Source: an uncultured SAR86 cluster bacterium
GTDB taxonomy: Bacteria; Pseudomonadota; Gammaproteobacteria; Magnimaribacterales; D2472
Assembly (NCBI GenBank): GCA_905478015.1
Contig: CAJQGY010000041.1
Location: 1-51,730 of the forward strand
Direction of reading: 5' to 3'
DNA: 51,730 nucleotides
In this document: positions 39,005 to 47,757 of the stretch, piece by piece
How the letters are laid out: each line of letters opens with the position of its first letter
Numbering within the stretch: the first letter of the stretch is position 1
Made by a program: the position numbers and the translations under genes
Notes under the pieces: generated by a model
What the model was told of the DNA's origin: nothing
Databases searched by the model: none
What the model saw: the letters and a program-made list of their open reading frames with translations, nothing else

Positions 39005-41231
39005 ATTTTTCCTCTTCTGATATCGCCTCCACTCGTTTTAGATGTCCCGCTAATATATTACCCCTTTTCGCCCTTGAGGAAATATAATGCTGCCAATCTT
39101 TGAATGGTAAAGATCTTGATTTGCTCCCATAATGCACTACGAGATTACTATCTTCAGCAAGAAGTTGAACGTCAATCATAAACTCATCTTTGGTTTTAAA
39201 TTTTGCAGTGGGAATATTTATAATTTTATTACCCTTTCCTTTAGGTAGGGTTGGGAGTTCATCAATCTCAAAAATAAGTAACTTTCCAATATTTGATACT
39301 GCCGCAATATATTTATGTTTAGATTTTAATTTCTGAGCTTTAATCAAACGAGCTCCATCAGGAACTTTCATAAAAGCTTTACCAGTTTTTTTATTAGATA
39401 CTGTATTGCTAAATTCAGAGATATATCCATAGCCTGCAGAGTTTGTAAAAATATATCTATCCTCGAGATCTCCAACAATAGATGAAATAAAGCTTACTCC
39501 AGATTCTGCTGTCACCCTTCCTGAGATTGGTTCACCCATGCCTCTGGCAGATGGCAATGAGTGGCTTGGTATTGAGAATACTTTACCGCTTGAATCCATA
39601 AATACTGAAATTTGATTGCTTTTACCTCTTGAGAAATCCTGAAGCTCATCATCACCCCTGTAATTAAGCGAAGAAGGGTCAATTTCATGGCCTTTAGCAC
39701 TTCTAATCCATCCAGCTTTAGATAAGACAACAGTTATTGGTTCAGTTATTAAAGTTTCCTCCTCAGAAAATACCTTTGCATTTGATGATTCTTTGATTGG
39801 AGAGATTCTTTCCTCGCCAAACTCGTCCTTAATTTCAATTAACTCTTTTTTAATTAAAGTTTTCAGTCTAGCTTTTGAAGACAGAACTGTTTCAATTTCA
39901 TCTTGCTCTTTTGCTAAAATGCCTCTCTCATCTTCAAGCTTAATTTGCTCAAGTTTTGCTAACTGCCTAAGCTTGATATCTAAAATTGCGTTTGCTTGAA
40001 TTTCAGATAGATCAAATTTTGAAATAATTTCTTTTTTAGGTTCGTCTGATTCTCTAATAATTTTTATGACTTCATCAATATTCAGATAGACAGCTAATAG
40101 GCCCTCTAAAATATGTAATCTATCATTTACCTGATCTAGTCTATGCTCAAGCCTCCTAACAACAGTCTCTTTTCTGAAGGTAATCCATTCTTTTAAGAGC
40201 TCTATTAAAGAAAATACTTTAGGCCCTCCACTTAATGCTATCAAATTCATATTAACTCTGTAGTTTTTCTGAAGATCAGTAGACGCAAAGAGATGGTTCA
40301 TGACATCTTCAGCTATCACTCGATTAGATTTTAAAGTAATTACTAGTCTTACTGGCTCTTCATGGTCGCCTTCGTCGGTTAAATCCACTACCATGGGAAT
40401 CTTCTTTTTAAGCATTTGATCGGCTATCTGTTCTAAAATTTTTGATCCAGAGGCTTGATATGGAAGAGCGTTGATAATAATTTGATTTTTTACTTGAGCC
40501 CATTGGGCTTGAATTTTAAAACCGCCCCTACCTGTTGTATAAATTTCATTTAGCTCTTCCTGGCTTGCAATGAGTGGGGAGTTATTTGAAAAGTCGGGAC
40601 CTTTCACAATTTGAAGAATATCATTTAACTCAGCTTTAGGGTTTTCTAATAAATAAATAGTTGAGTCTATAACTTCATTTATATTATGAGAGGGAATATC
40701 CGTTGCCATTCCAACTGCTATACCTGAAGTTCCATTGAGCAAGATAGAGGGAAGTTTTGCTGGGAAAATTATAGGCTCTAACAGAGAACCATCAAAATTT
40801 GGTTGCCAATCTACAGTTCCAGATTTAAGTTCTTTAATTAATAAATTTGCAAATTTTGTTAATTTTGATTCTGTATATCGCATTGCTGCAAATGATTTTG
40901 GATCATCTTGAGAGCCCCAATTGCCCTGGCCGTCTACAAAAGGATATTTAAATGAAAAGTTTTGTGCCATCAATACCATTGCTTCATATGCAGCACTATC
41001 GCCGTGAGGATGAAATTTGCCAATAACATCTCCAACAGTTCTTGCAGATTTCTTGTATTTAGACCCAGCATCAAGACCAAGTTCAGACATAGCATATAAA
41101 ATTCTTCTTTGAACTGGCTTTAGGCCATCTCCTATATTTGGCAAAGCTCTATCAAGAATTACATACATGGCGTAATTAAGATAAGAGTCTTCTGCGTATT
41201 TTTTTAAGCTAATAGATTCGATCTTTTTCAT
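38982..41231 (-). CDS. parC: DNA topoisomerase IV subunit A
   Basis: Cleavage-religation subunit of topoisomerase IV, which decatenates daughter chromosomes. The 749 residues have catalytic Tyr119 ([13 protein letters not shown]) and the quinolone region [15 protein letters not shown], with wild-type Ser79 and Glu83. The C-terminal region is a ParC-type beta-pinwheel without the GyrA box, so ParC is preferred over GyrA. It follows parE by one base. Confidence 0.94.
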   Translation of the reverse strand: MKKIESISLKKYAEDSYLNYAMYVILDRALPNIGDGLKPVQRRILYAMSELGLDAGSKYKKSARTVGDVIGKFHPHGDSAAYEAMVLMAQNFSFKYPFVDGQGNWGSQDDPKSFAAMRYTESKLTKFANLLIKELKSGTVDWQPNFDGSLLEPIIFPAKLPSILLNGTSGIAVGMATDIPSHNINEVIDSTIYLLENPKAELNDILQIVKGPDFSNNSPLIASQEELNEIYTTGRGGFKIQAQWAQVKNQIIINALPYQASGSKILEQIADQMLKKKIPMVVDLTDEGDHEEPVRLVITLKSNRVIAEDVMNHLFASTDLQKNYRVNMNLIALSGGPKVFSLIELLKEWITFRKETVVRRLEHRLDQVNDRLHILEGLLAVYLNIDEVIKIIRESDEPKKEIISKFDLSEIQANAILDIKLRQLAKLEQIKLEDERGILAKEQDEIETVLSSKARLKTLIKKELIEIKDEFGEERISPIKESSNAKVFSEEETLITEPITVVLSKAGWIRSAKGHEIDPSSLNYRGDDELQDFSRGKSNQISVFMDSSGKVFSIPSHSLPSARGMGEPISGRVTAESGVSFISSIVGDLEDRYIFTNSAGYGYISEFSNTVSNKKTGKAFMKVPDGARLIKAQKLKSKHKYIAAVSNIGKLLIFEIDELPTLPKGKGNKIINIPTAKFKTKDEFMIDVQLLAEDSNLVVHYGSKSRSLPFKDWQHYISSRAKRGNILAGHLKRVEAISEEEKSKELESE

Positions 41232-41232
41232 A

Positions 41233-43125
41233 TTATTTTACTTCCGCTAGAGAGCCTTTTTTTTCAAGCCACTCTTTCCTGTCTGGAGCTCTTTTCTTAC
41301 TTAATAACAAATCCATAACAGAATTTGCATTATCAGAAGAGCTTATTGATAAATTAACTAACTGTCTTGATTGGGGGTCCATCACTGTCTCTCTCAGTTG
41401 AGATGGATTCATTTCTCCAAGGCCTTTAAATCTTTGAATATTTATTTTTGGCTTGCCTTTTTTAGACTTTAAAGCAGCTACTATTTCCTCTCTTTGAGAG
41501 TCGTCTAGTGCATAGGCTACTTCTTTGCCACAATCAATTCTATAAAGCGGTGGCATCGATACATAAATTCTTCCTTGTTGCACCAAGGTTTTATAATGTC
41601 TCAAAAATAAAGCGCAAAGTAATGTTGCTATATGTAATCCATCTGAGTCAGCATCAGCTAAAATACAAATTTTTCCATATCTTAATCCTGAAATATCATC
41701 ATTTCCGGGCATGACGCCTATAGCAGTAGATAGATTTTTTATCTCTTGAGATTTTATAATTTCAGTACTTTCTAAATCCCAGGTATTTAAAATTTTTCCT
41801 CTCAAGGGCATGATGGCTTGGAAGGATCTTTCTCTGGCTTGCTTTGCAGAGCCTCCAGCAGAGTCACCCTCCACAAGAAATAGTTCTGTTTCATTTAGAT
41901 CTTCGCTATTACAATCAGAAAGTTTTCCAGGAAGTGCCGGACCTTTAAAAGTTTTTTTTCTTTCCACAACTTTTGAAGCCTTAGCTCTAACTTGTGCAGA
42001 AGATATTGCCAAATCAGCTATCTTCTCTCCTTCCTCGGTATTAGTATTGAACCATATGCTTAATGCATCTTTTGTTGTATTTGAGACAAAGCTCATATGA
42101 TCTTTTGAATCGAGCCTTTCCTTTGTTTGTCCTGCAAATTGAGGATTCTGTAGTTTTGATGAAACAACAAAGAAAGCATTGGAGAGAACATCTTCAGCAT
42201 TTATCTTCAGGCCCTTAGGAAGAAGATTTCTATATTCGCAAAATTCTTTTACAGCTTCTAAAAGACCTGACTTAAAACCATTTAAATGCGATCCGCCTTG
42301 AGAAGTCGGAATTAAATTTACATAAGTTTCATCAAGCCTATCTTTTAGAGTTCTTGGGGACCAGTTAACAACGAACTCAACTTCTTGATTATTGCTTGGT
42401 TTAGCGCAAAGAATAGATTCATCAAGAATAAGATCAGCGCCCTCTGATGATTCTAAAAGATATCCTTTAAGACCATCTTCATAAAACCATCTTTCTCTTT
42501 CAGATTTTTTTTCAAAAAAGAAATCAATTGTTAAGCCTGGACATAAAACAGCTTTTGCTTTTAGTAAATGCTTAAGATGTTTTAGTTGAACTTCAATAGT
42601 TTCAAAATATTTCGGGTTGGGTTTAAATTTTATGGTTGTTCCAGTATTTCTTGATCCCACTTCGCCTATCTGATGTAACTCTTTGCTTTTATCGCCATTA
42701 TTAAAGGATATGCTGTACTCTTTTGAATCCCTTCTAATCTTTACTTCCAGCTCATCTGAAAGAGCGTTTACAACTGAAACTCCAACACCATGAAGGCCTC
42801 CTGAAAAATTATATTCATCACCTGAGAATTTAGCGCCTGCATGAAGCTTGCACATTATTAGCTCAACTCCAGAAACTTTATGCTCAGGATGAATATCTAC
42901 TGGCATGCCTCTTCCATCATCAACAATCTGTATGAAGCCATCTTTAAATATACTTACTTTAATTGTTGAGCAGTGCCCAGATAGAGCTTCATCAATTGAG
43001 TTATCTAAAACCTCTTGAATTAAATGATTTGGGTTATTTGTATCCGTGTACATTCCAGGTCTCTTTTTTACAGGATCTAGACCTGAGAGAACCTCGATTG
43101 CTTTAGAGTCGTATGAGTTAGCCAA
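41233..43125 (-). CDS. parE: DNA topoisomerase IV subunit B
   Basis: ATPase subunit of topoisomerase IV. The 630 residues have a GHKL ATP site ([38 protein letters not shown]) and TOPRIM motifs [17 protein letters not shown] and DADSDGLHI. The length fits ParE rather than the longer GyrB. The start is TTG at 43125, with AAGG 9 bases upstream; the residues right after it are conserved. parE and parC form a two-gene operon. Confidence 0.95.
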   Translation of the reverse strand: MANSYDSKAIEVLSGLDPVKKRPGMYTDTNNPNHLIQEVLDNSIDEALSGHCSTIKVSIFKDGFIQIVDDGRGMPVDIHPEHKVSGVELIMCKLHAGAKFSGDEYNFSGGLHGVGVSVVNALSDELEVKIRRDSKEYSISFNNGDKSKELHQIGEVGSRNTGTTIKFKPNPKYFETIEVQLKHLKHLLKAKAVLCPGLTIDFFFEKKSERERWFYEDGLKGYLLESSEGADLILDESILCAKPSNNQEVEFVVNWSPRTLKDRLDETYVNLIPTSQGGSHLNGFKSGLLEAVKEFCEYRNLLPKGLKINAEDVLSNAFFVVSSKLQNPQFAGQTKERLDSKDHMSFVSNTTKDALSIWFNTNTEEGEKIADLAISSAQVRAKASKVVERKKTFKGPALPGKLSDCNSEDLNETELFLVEGDSAGGSAKQARERSFQAIMPLRGKILNTWDLESTEIIKSQEIKNLSTAIGVMPGNDDISGLRYGKICILADADSDGLHIATLLCALFLRHYKTLVQQGRIYVSMPPLYRIDCGKEVAYALDDSQREEIVAALKSKKGKPKINIQRFKGLGEMNPSQLRETVMDPQSRQLVNLSISSSDNANSVMDLLLSKKRAPDRKEWLEKKGSLAEVK

Positions 43126-43260
43126 TTTAGTAAACCTTATTAATATTAATATTGAACTATTTGTATATATTCTACTCTAAGAAATTAATAATATTATTTT
43201 ATAAGTGAGTTAATTTTTAATATTATTATTAAGAGTGGTAACGTTGCAAAATTTATTAAA

Positions 43261-43279
43261 ATGTTTACACTGCACACAT
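43261..43279. promoter_or_regulatory. Predicted operator upstream of tolC (third copy of the RND/TetR palindrome)
   Basis: ATGTTTACACTGCACACAT matches the two operators at 9453 and 9482 at 15 of 19 positions, including the whole left half-site ATGTTTACA and the outer ACAT of the right half. It overlaps a plausible tolC promoter: -35 TTGCAA (43244-43249), a 16-base spacer and -10 TACACT (43266-43271). Binding would block tolC transcription. The assignment to the TetR-type protein at 9.5 kb is an inference. Confidence 0.55.
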
Positions 43280-43302
43280 TAAATTTGAGTTAATATACTA
43301 GT

Positions 43303-44652
43303 ATGAAATTAAAAAAAACTTCCAACTCATTAAGCCTTTGGACATTGGTTGGCTTGCTGATCTCTCCTATTGTATCGTCAGAAAATATTTTAGATATATA
43401 TAATGAAGCATTAGAGAATGATCCTACATATAGAGCAGCAGAATACTCCTACCTAGCTGATAAAGAAATTGTTGTTCAAGGAAGAGCTGGATTGTTACCA
43501 AATGTATCTATAAGCGGAAGCACAAACTGGAATGAGTATTATCAAAATAAAGAATTAACACAAAACTATAATTCTTTTTCTTCATCTGCAACTATTTCCC
43601 AGCCTTTGCTAAGACTGGATAGCTGGTTTTCCTATAAACAATCAAAGGCGCTAACAAATGCAGCAGAGGCAGACTTTGCTTATGAACAACAAAATCTTTT
43701 ACTGAGAACAGCAGAGCTTTATTTTGGTGTTTTAAGAGCAATTGATAATTTAAATGCAGCTATTTCAGAAGAAAAAGCAATTAAGCAACAGCTAGATCAA
43801 GCTAAACAAAGGTTTGAAGTTGGCCTTTCTGCAATTACAGGAGTGCAAGAAGCGCAGTTGGCATTTGATATAAGTAAAGCGGCAAGAATTAGTACAGAAG
43901 GCAATTTATTTTCAGCAAGAGAAGCTTTGAATGCTCTTATAGGCAGAGAGGTCTTTAGTGTTGATGAGCTTGGTAAAAATCTAGAAATTGTAGCTCCAAC
44001 CCCTTCATCAAAAGAGAAATGGGTTGAACTTGCATTGAAAAAGAATTATAGACTTCAATCAGCATATTTAAGAAAAGATGCTGCCAAAAGCGGAGCAAGG
44101 AGCGCAGCTTCAAATCATTTGCCAAAAATAAATATTGTTGGAACAGAGTCAGAATCTGAGACAAATCAGTATAATTACGAAGGATTTAGCATCAATGGTC
44201 AAGGAATACCTGTTCCATCAGTGACTGGAAGGCGTAATTACTCTATCCAATTAAGTATGCCTCTTTATCAAGGTGGTGCTGTAAGCTCAAGAAGAAAACA
44301 GGCATATGCGCAATATGATAGAACTACTGAAAATACTTTATTTACAGAAAGGTCTGTAATTCAAGAAGTAAGATCTCAATATTCGAATGTTATAACACTT
44401 GTTGCTAACGTAACTGCCCAAAAGCAAGCTGTAATATCAGCAACTAGCGCACTTGAAGCTACTCAAGTTGGTTATAAAGTTGGTACTAGAAATGTTGTTG
44501 ACTTATTGCAAGCAGAAAAGAATTTATATAGTGCTGAAAAGAATCTTGCAAATGCCAAATATGATTATATTCTTGCTAATTTAAGATTAGGGTTGGCATC
44601 AGGAACAATAGCCCCCAAAGATATTATTAATATTAATAATCTACTAAATTAG
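43303..44652 (+). CDS. tolC: TolC-family outer-membrane efflux channel
   Basis: Trimeric outer-membrane channel-tunnel used by RND pumps and type I secretion. The 449 residues have a signal peptide (to about residue 27) and the two-fold repeated outer membrane efflux domain. Recognisable stretches are YNEALENDPTYRAAEYSY, GLLPNVSISGS, AKQRFEVGLSAITGVQEAQLAFD (FEVGLSAITGVQEAQ) and later GYKVGTRNVVDLLQAEKNLY. It diverges from parE across 177 bases that hold a predicted operator shared with the RND locus. mutM follows after 3 bases and is likely co-transcribed. Confidence 0.95.
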   Translation: MKLKKTSNSLSLWTLVGLLISPIVSSENILDIYNEALENDPTYRAAEYSYLADKEIVVQGRAGLLPNVSISGSTNWNEYYQNKELTQNYNSFSSSATISQPLLRLDSWFSYKQSKALTNAAEADFAYEQQNLLLRTAELYFGVLRAIDNLNAAISEEKAIKQQLDQAKQRFEVGLSAITGVQEAQLAFDISKAARISTEGNLFSAREALNALIGREVFSVDELGKNLEIVAPTPSSKEKWVELALKKNYRLQSAYLRKDAAKSGARSAASNHLPKINIVGTESESETNQYNYEGFSINGQGIPVPSVTGRRNYSIQLSMPLYQGGAVSSRRKQAYAQYDRTTENTLFTERSVIQEVRSQYSNVITLVANVTAQKQAVISATSALEATQVGYKVGTRNVVDLLQAEKNLYSAEKNLANAKYDYILANLRLGLASGTIAPKDIININNLLN

Positions 44653-44655
44653 TCT

Positions 44656-45465
44656 ATGCCTGAATTGCCAGAGGTAGAGACAACCCGAAGAGCAATATCA
44701 AATTTTGAAGGAAAGGTTATAAAATCTTCTAAGGTAAATAACCCTAATTTAAGATGGAAAATAGATAAGAATTTTGAAGCTATCGTTCGTAACTTTCAAA
44801 TAGAAGAGATTTCTAGAAGGGCTAAGTACATCATTTTTAAATCTGATACATACTCTATGCTTCTTCATCTTGGTATGTCTGGCAGTTTAAGAATTTTAGA
44901 CAGAACCTCTAATCAATTTAAAAAACATGATCATGTTGAATTTTTTTTTGAAGACAAAAAAATTATTTACAATGATCCTAGAAGGTTTGGTTCAATTCAT
45001 CTGGCAAAAGACATCAAATCTCACTTTCTAATCAGCAAGCTAGGTATAGAACCGCTAGAAAAAAAATTTACCGGTTCGCACTTATTTAATATTTGCAGTA
45101 AATCTAAAGCGCCTATTAAAAGCTTAATAATGAATCAAAAAAATGTTGTAGGTGTTGGAAACATTTATGCATGTGAAAGTCTTTTTGAGGCAAAAATAAA
45201 TCCTTTCAAAGAGTCATGTTGTTTAAGTGAAGGTGAGTGTGCAAGTCTTGTAAAATGCATAAAAAAAATCCTTAGAAATGCTATTAAGGTTGGAGGAACA
45301 ACCTTGAAAGATTTTTATTCTGCTGATGGAAGTGCTGGTTATTTTAAGTTTAAGCTCAAAGCATATGGTCGAGAAGATGAAGATTGCTTGGTTTGTAATG
45401 ATAGGATTATGAAGACTGTTCAAAACCAGAGAGCCACCTATTATTGCAGCACCTGCCAGGTTTAA
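44656..45465 (+). CDS. mutM: Formamidopyrimidine-DNA glycosylase
   Basis: Bifunctional glycosylase/AP lyase that removes 8-oxoguanine and formamidopyrimidines. The 269 residues begin MPELPEVETTRR, with Pro2 and Glu3 as catalytic residues once Met is removed. The helix-two-turn-helix has the VVGVGNIYACESLF motif. A C-terminal zinc finger follows the pattern C-x2-C-x16-C-x2-C (CLVC...CSTC). It starts 3 bases after tolC. It is convergent with coaD (4-base overlap); mutM-coaD adjacency is also seen in E. coli. Confidence 0.97.
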   Translation: MPELPEVETTRRAISNFEGKVIKSSKVNNPNLRWKIDKNFEAIVRNFQIEEISRRAKYIIFKSDTYSMLLHLGMSGSLRILDRTSNQFKKHDHVEFFFEDKKIIYNDPRRFGSIHLAKDIKSHFLISKLGIEPLEKKFTGSHLFNICSKSKAPIKSLIMNQKNVVGVGNIYACESLFEAKINPFKESCCLSEGECASLVKCIKKILRNAIKVGGTTLKDFYSADGSAGYFKFKLKAYGREDEDCLVCNDRIMKTVQNQRATYYCSTCQV

Positions 45466-45947
45466 GTTCTATCTAGTTTAGCTTTAAGCGCTTGCTCAAC
45501 AATTGGGTGAACGAAATTTGCAACATCTCCTTTAAGATCAGATATCTCTTTGATAAGACTTGATGAAACATAGATTAGACTTTCTTTAGGGGTCAAAAAA
45601 ATACTTTCTATATCTGGGGCAAGAGCTCTATTCATTGTTGCAAGCTGGAACTCGTATTCAAAGTCTGCTACAGCACGAAGACCTCTGATAATTGCACATG
45701 CTCCATGCTCTCGAGCAAGATCAACAGTAAGTTGACGAGGAAAACCCACAACCTCAACATTAGTGTTTTCTTTGTAGATTTGTTTAACCAGCCTAACCCT
45801 CTCTTCAAGAGAGAATAAAGGTTTTTTTGATTCACTTTGAGCAACTGCAACGACTATCCTGTCAAACAGGACACAACCTCTATCGATAATATCCATATGA
45901 CCTAAGGTTATTGGGTCAAATGAGCCGGGGTATATTGCAACTTTCAT
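45462..45947 (-). CDS. coaD: Phosphopantetheine adenylyltransferase
   Basis: Transfers AMP to 4'-phosphopantetheine in coenzyme A synthesis. The 161 residues have the nucleotidyltransferase motif YPGSFDPITLGHMDII, then IIRGLRAVADFEYEFQLA and the ATP-binding VSSSLIKEI. It stands alone on the minus strand, divergent from proteorhodopsin across a 155-base gap, and its 3' end overlaps mutM. Confidence 0.97.
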   Translation of the reverse strand: MKVAIYPGSFDPITLGHMDIIDRGCVLFDRIVVAVAQSESKKPLFSLEERVRLVKQIYKENTNVEVVGFPRQLTVDLAREHGACAIIRGLRAVADFEYEFQLATMNRALAPDIESIFLTPKESLIYVSSSLIKEISDLKGDVANFVHPIVEQALKAKLDRT

Positions 45948-46013
45948 ATAAGAATAATACTAAACAATTAGTATTTGGCAAATTTTTAGAAAGAATTTAA
46001 TTCAATAATTACC

Positions 46014-46042
46014 TTGCATAGTTATATTTAGTTTTCTATTAT
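46014..46042 (+). promoter_or_regulatory. Proteorhodopsin promoter
   Basis: The -35 TTGCAT (46014-46019), an optimal 17-base spacer and the -10 TATTAT (46037-46042) form a strong sigma-70-like promoter. The start near 46049 gives a leader of about 54 bases ending in a strong ribosome binding site, GAGGAG (46091-46096), 6 bases from the ATG. Confidence 0.65.
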
Positions 46043-46102
46043 TAAGTTTCGAATTTTAAATAAATAGTCAATTTTGGCTTATATATATGTGAGGAGTTAT
46101 AT

Positions 46103-46843
46103 ATGAAATATTTATTAATGTTAACAGGACTTATGGCTATGCCATCATTCGCTGCGGGGGATTTAGCAGCAAATGACATGACAGGCGTATCTTTTTGGCT
46201 AGTTACAGCTGCTTTATTGGCTGCAACAGTATTCTTTTTTGTTGAAAGAGATAATGTAAGTTCTAAATGGAAAACATCTTTAACTGTATCAGGTCTTGTT
46301 ACAGGTATTGCTTTTTGGCATTACATGTACATGAGAGGCGTTTGGGTGGATACTCAAACTTCACCGATTGTATACAGATATATTGATTGGCTATTAACCG
46401 TTCCATTGCTAATTGTTGAGTTCTATCTAATTCTTAGAGCAGTAACAAATGTAGCAAGTTCTTTATTCACTAAACTATTTGTTGGTTCGCTAGTTATGCT
46501 TATCTTCGGTTATCTTGGTGAGTCAGGAGCCATGAGTGCTATGGTTGCATTTATTATAGCTATGGCAGCATGGATCTATATGATTCAGGTTCTGTATTCA
46601 GGTGAAGGTGGCGTTGCTGTTAAACAAGCAAGTCCTGCGGTTCAGTCTGCATATAAAACAATGATGTGGATTATCATCGTTGGTTGGGCTGTATATCCGC
46701 TTGGATATGTAATGGGTCATTTAGTGGGTGAAACTAACCCTGCGTCATTAAACATCATTTATAATTTTGCTGACTTTGTTAACAAAATTCTATTTGGTTT
46801 GATTATATGGCATGCAGCTGTTACTGAATCACGAGGAACATAA
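46103..46843 (+). CDS. Proteorhodopsin, green-absorbing proton pump
   Basis: Seven-helix retinal protein of 246 residues that pumps protons outward in light. It has a signal peptide (about 1-17, MPSFAAG cleavage). Key residues: His73 (counterion partner), Asp95 (proton acceptor, in YRYIDWLLTVPLL), Glu106 (proton donor) and Lys228 (retinal Schiff base, FVNKILFGL). The spectral-tuning position, equivalent to residue 105 of the first SAR86 proteorhodopsin, is Leu103, so green absorption is expected. No carotenoid or retinal synthesis genes are in the window. The gene is an isolated unit with its own promoter, strong ribosome binding site and terminator, suggesting high expression. Confidence 0.98.
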   Translation: MKYLLMLTGLMAMPSFAAGDLAANDMTGVSFWLVTAALLAATVFFFVERDNVSSKWKTSLTVSGLVTGIAFWHYMYMRGVWVDTQTSPIVYRYIDWLLTVPLLIVEFYLILRAVTNVASSLFTKLFVGSLVMLIFGYLGESGAMSAMVAFIIAMAAWIYMIQVLYSGEGGVAVKQASPAVQSAYKTMMWIIIVGWAVYPLGYVMGHLVGETNPASLNIIYNFADFVNKILFGLIIWHAAVTESRGT

Positions 46844-46860
46844 TCTATTAGATTGTTTAA

Positions 46861-46887
46861 AAACCCAGCTATATGCTGGGTTTTTTT
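46861..46887. terminator. Intrinsic terminator after proteorhodopsin, probably bidirectional
   Basis: The perfect 9-base stem AAACCCAGC / GCTGGGTTT with loop TATAT is followed by a T run on the plus strand. A shorter T run on the minus strand lets it also serve the convergent SDR gene. It is the only clear intrinsic terminator I found in the window. Confidence 0.92.
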
Positions 46888-46895
46888 ATTGTTAA

Positions 46896-47609
46896 CTATG
46901 GCTTTATTACTTGGCCGTCCCAGCTCAACAAGCTACCACTTTCAATATTAGAAGACCCCTCGATTACTTTAAAAAGTTTTGTAACACTTTCCTCAGCTGA
47001 GATTAAAGCGCCCTCTTTAACATTCTTTTGGAATGGTTCGCTAAGTTTACTTTTAACGGTCCCAGGCTGAAGTCCTATAACCACAGCATTTAAATTTGTT
47101 CTTCTTATTTCGATGCTAAAATTCTTTATGACTTGATTGAGAGCACTTTTGCTTGCTCTATAAGAATACCAACCTCCGAGCTTATTATCTGAAATGCTAC
47201 CAACTCTAGCACTTAAAAAAGCCATAACGCTTTTGTTTTTTTTATTAAGTAAAGGCAGGAAATATTTACCTACTAAAGCTGGCCCAATGGTATTAACAGT
47301 CAAAACTTCAACAAATTTATTAACGCTAATATCTCTTATACTTTTCTCAGGTCCGAATGATGATGTGTGTAGTATGCCGGTGGCAATAATAATTTGATCT
47401 AAATATTTTTCTTTTATAGTTTTAGCTGCATTCTCTACACTTTTCTCGTCAGTTATATCCATTTGAATATACTTTATTCTTTCATCGTTAGTTTCAATAT
47501 GGGTTCTTGAAATGGCATAAATATTTGATATCGAACTATCTTTTAAATATTGATTTAGAAAAGCTTTTCCAATTGCACCTGATGAGCCTATGACTGCTAC
47601 ATTTTTCAT
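46896..47609 (-). CDS. Short-chain dehydrogenase/reductase (C-factor-like SDR)
   Basis: An NAD(P)-dependent oxidoreductase of 237 residues with the Rossmann glycine motif VIGSSGAIGKAF near the N-terminus, an IIIATGIL strand, and catalytic YSYRASKSALNQ (YxxxK) after FLSARVGSIS. The family resembles CsgA/C-factor-like SDRs; the substrate is unknown. It converges on proteorhodopsin with the terminator between them. A TATAAT at 47617-47622 lies so close to the ATG that the message may be nearly leaderless. Confidence 0.88.
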   Translation of the reverse strand: MKNVAVIGSSGAIGKAFLNQYLKDSSISNIYAISRTHIETNDERIKYIQMDITDEKSVENAAKTIKEKYLDQIIIATGILHTSSFGPEKSIRDISVNKFVEVLTVNTIGPALVGKYFLPLLNKKNKSVMAFLSARVGSISDNKLGGWYSYRASKSALNQVIKNFSIEIRRTNLNAVVIGLQPGTVKSKLSEPFQKNVKEGALISAEESVTKLFKVIEGSSNIESGSLLSWDGQVIKP

Positions 47610-47757
47610 AAATAAGATTATACATTCTATAAATTTTATATTTTTAATAAATTATCTAAACAAATATGCAAGATCAATGCCCGTAAATGTATCTTTAAAA
47701 ATACCCCTTAAAAGTTAAACTAATACTAACTTATTAAAATATATCGGGGGAGTGTTT

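Noticed and set aside
43126-43302. Small gene in the parE-tolC gap
   Set aside because: The 177 bases are very A+T-rich with frequent stops; they hold only the tolC promoter/operator and the parE upstream region.
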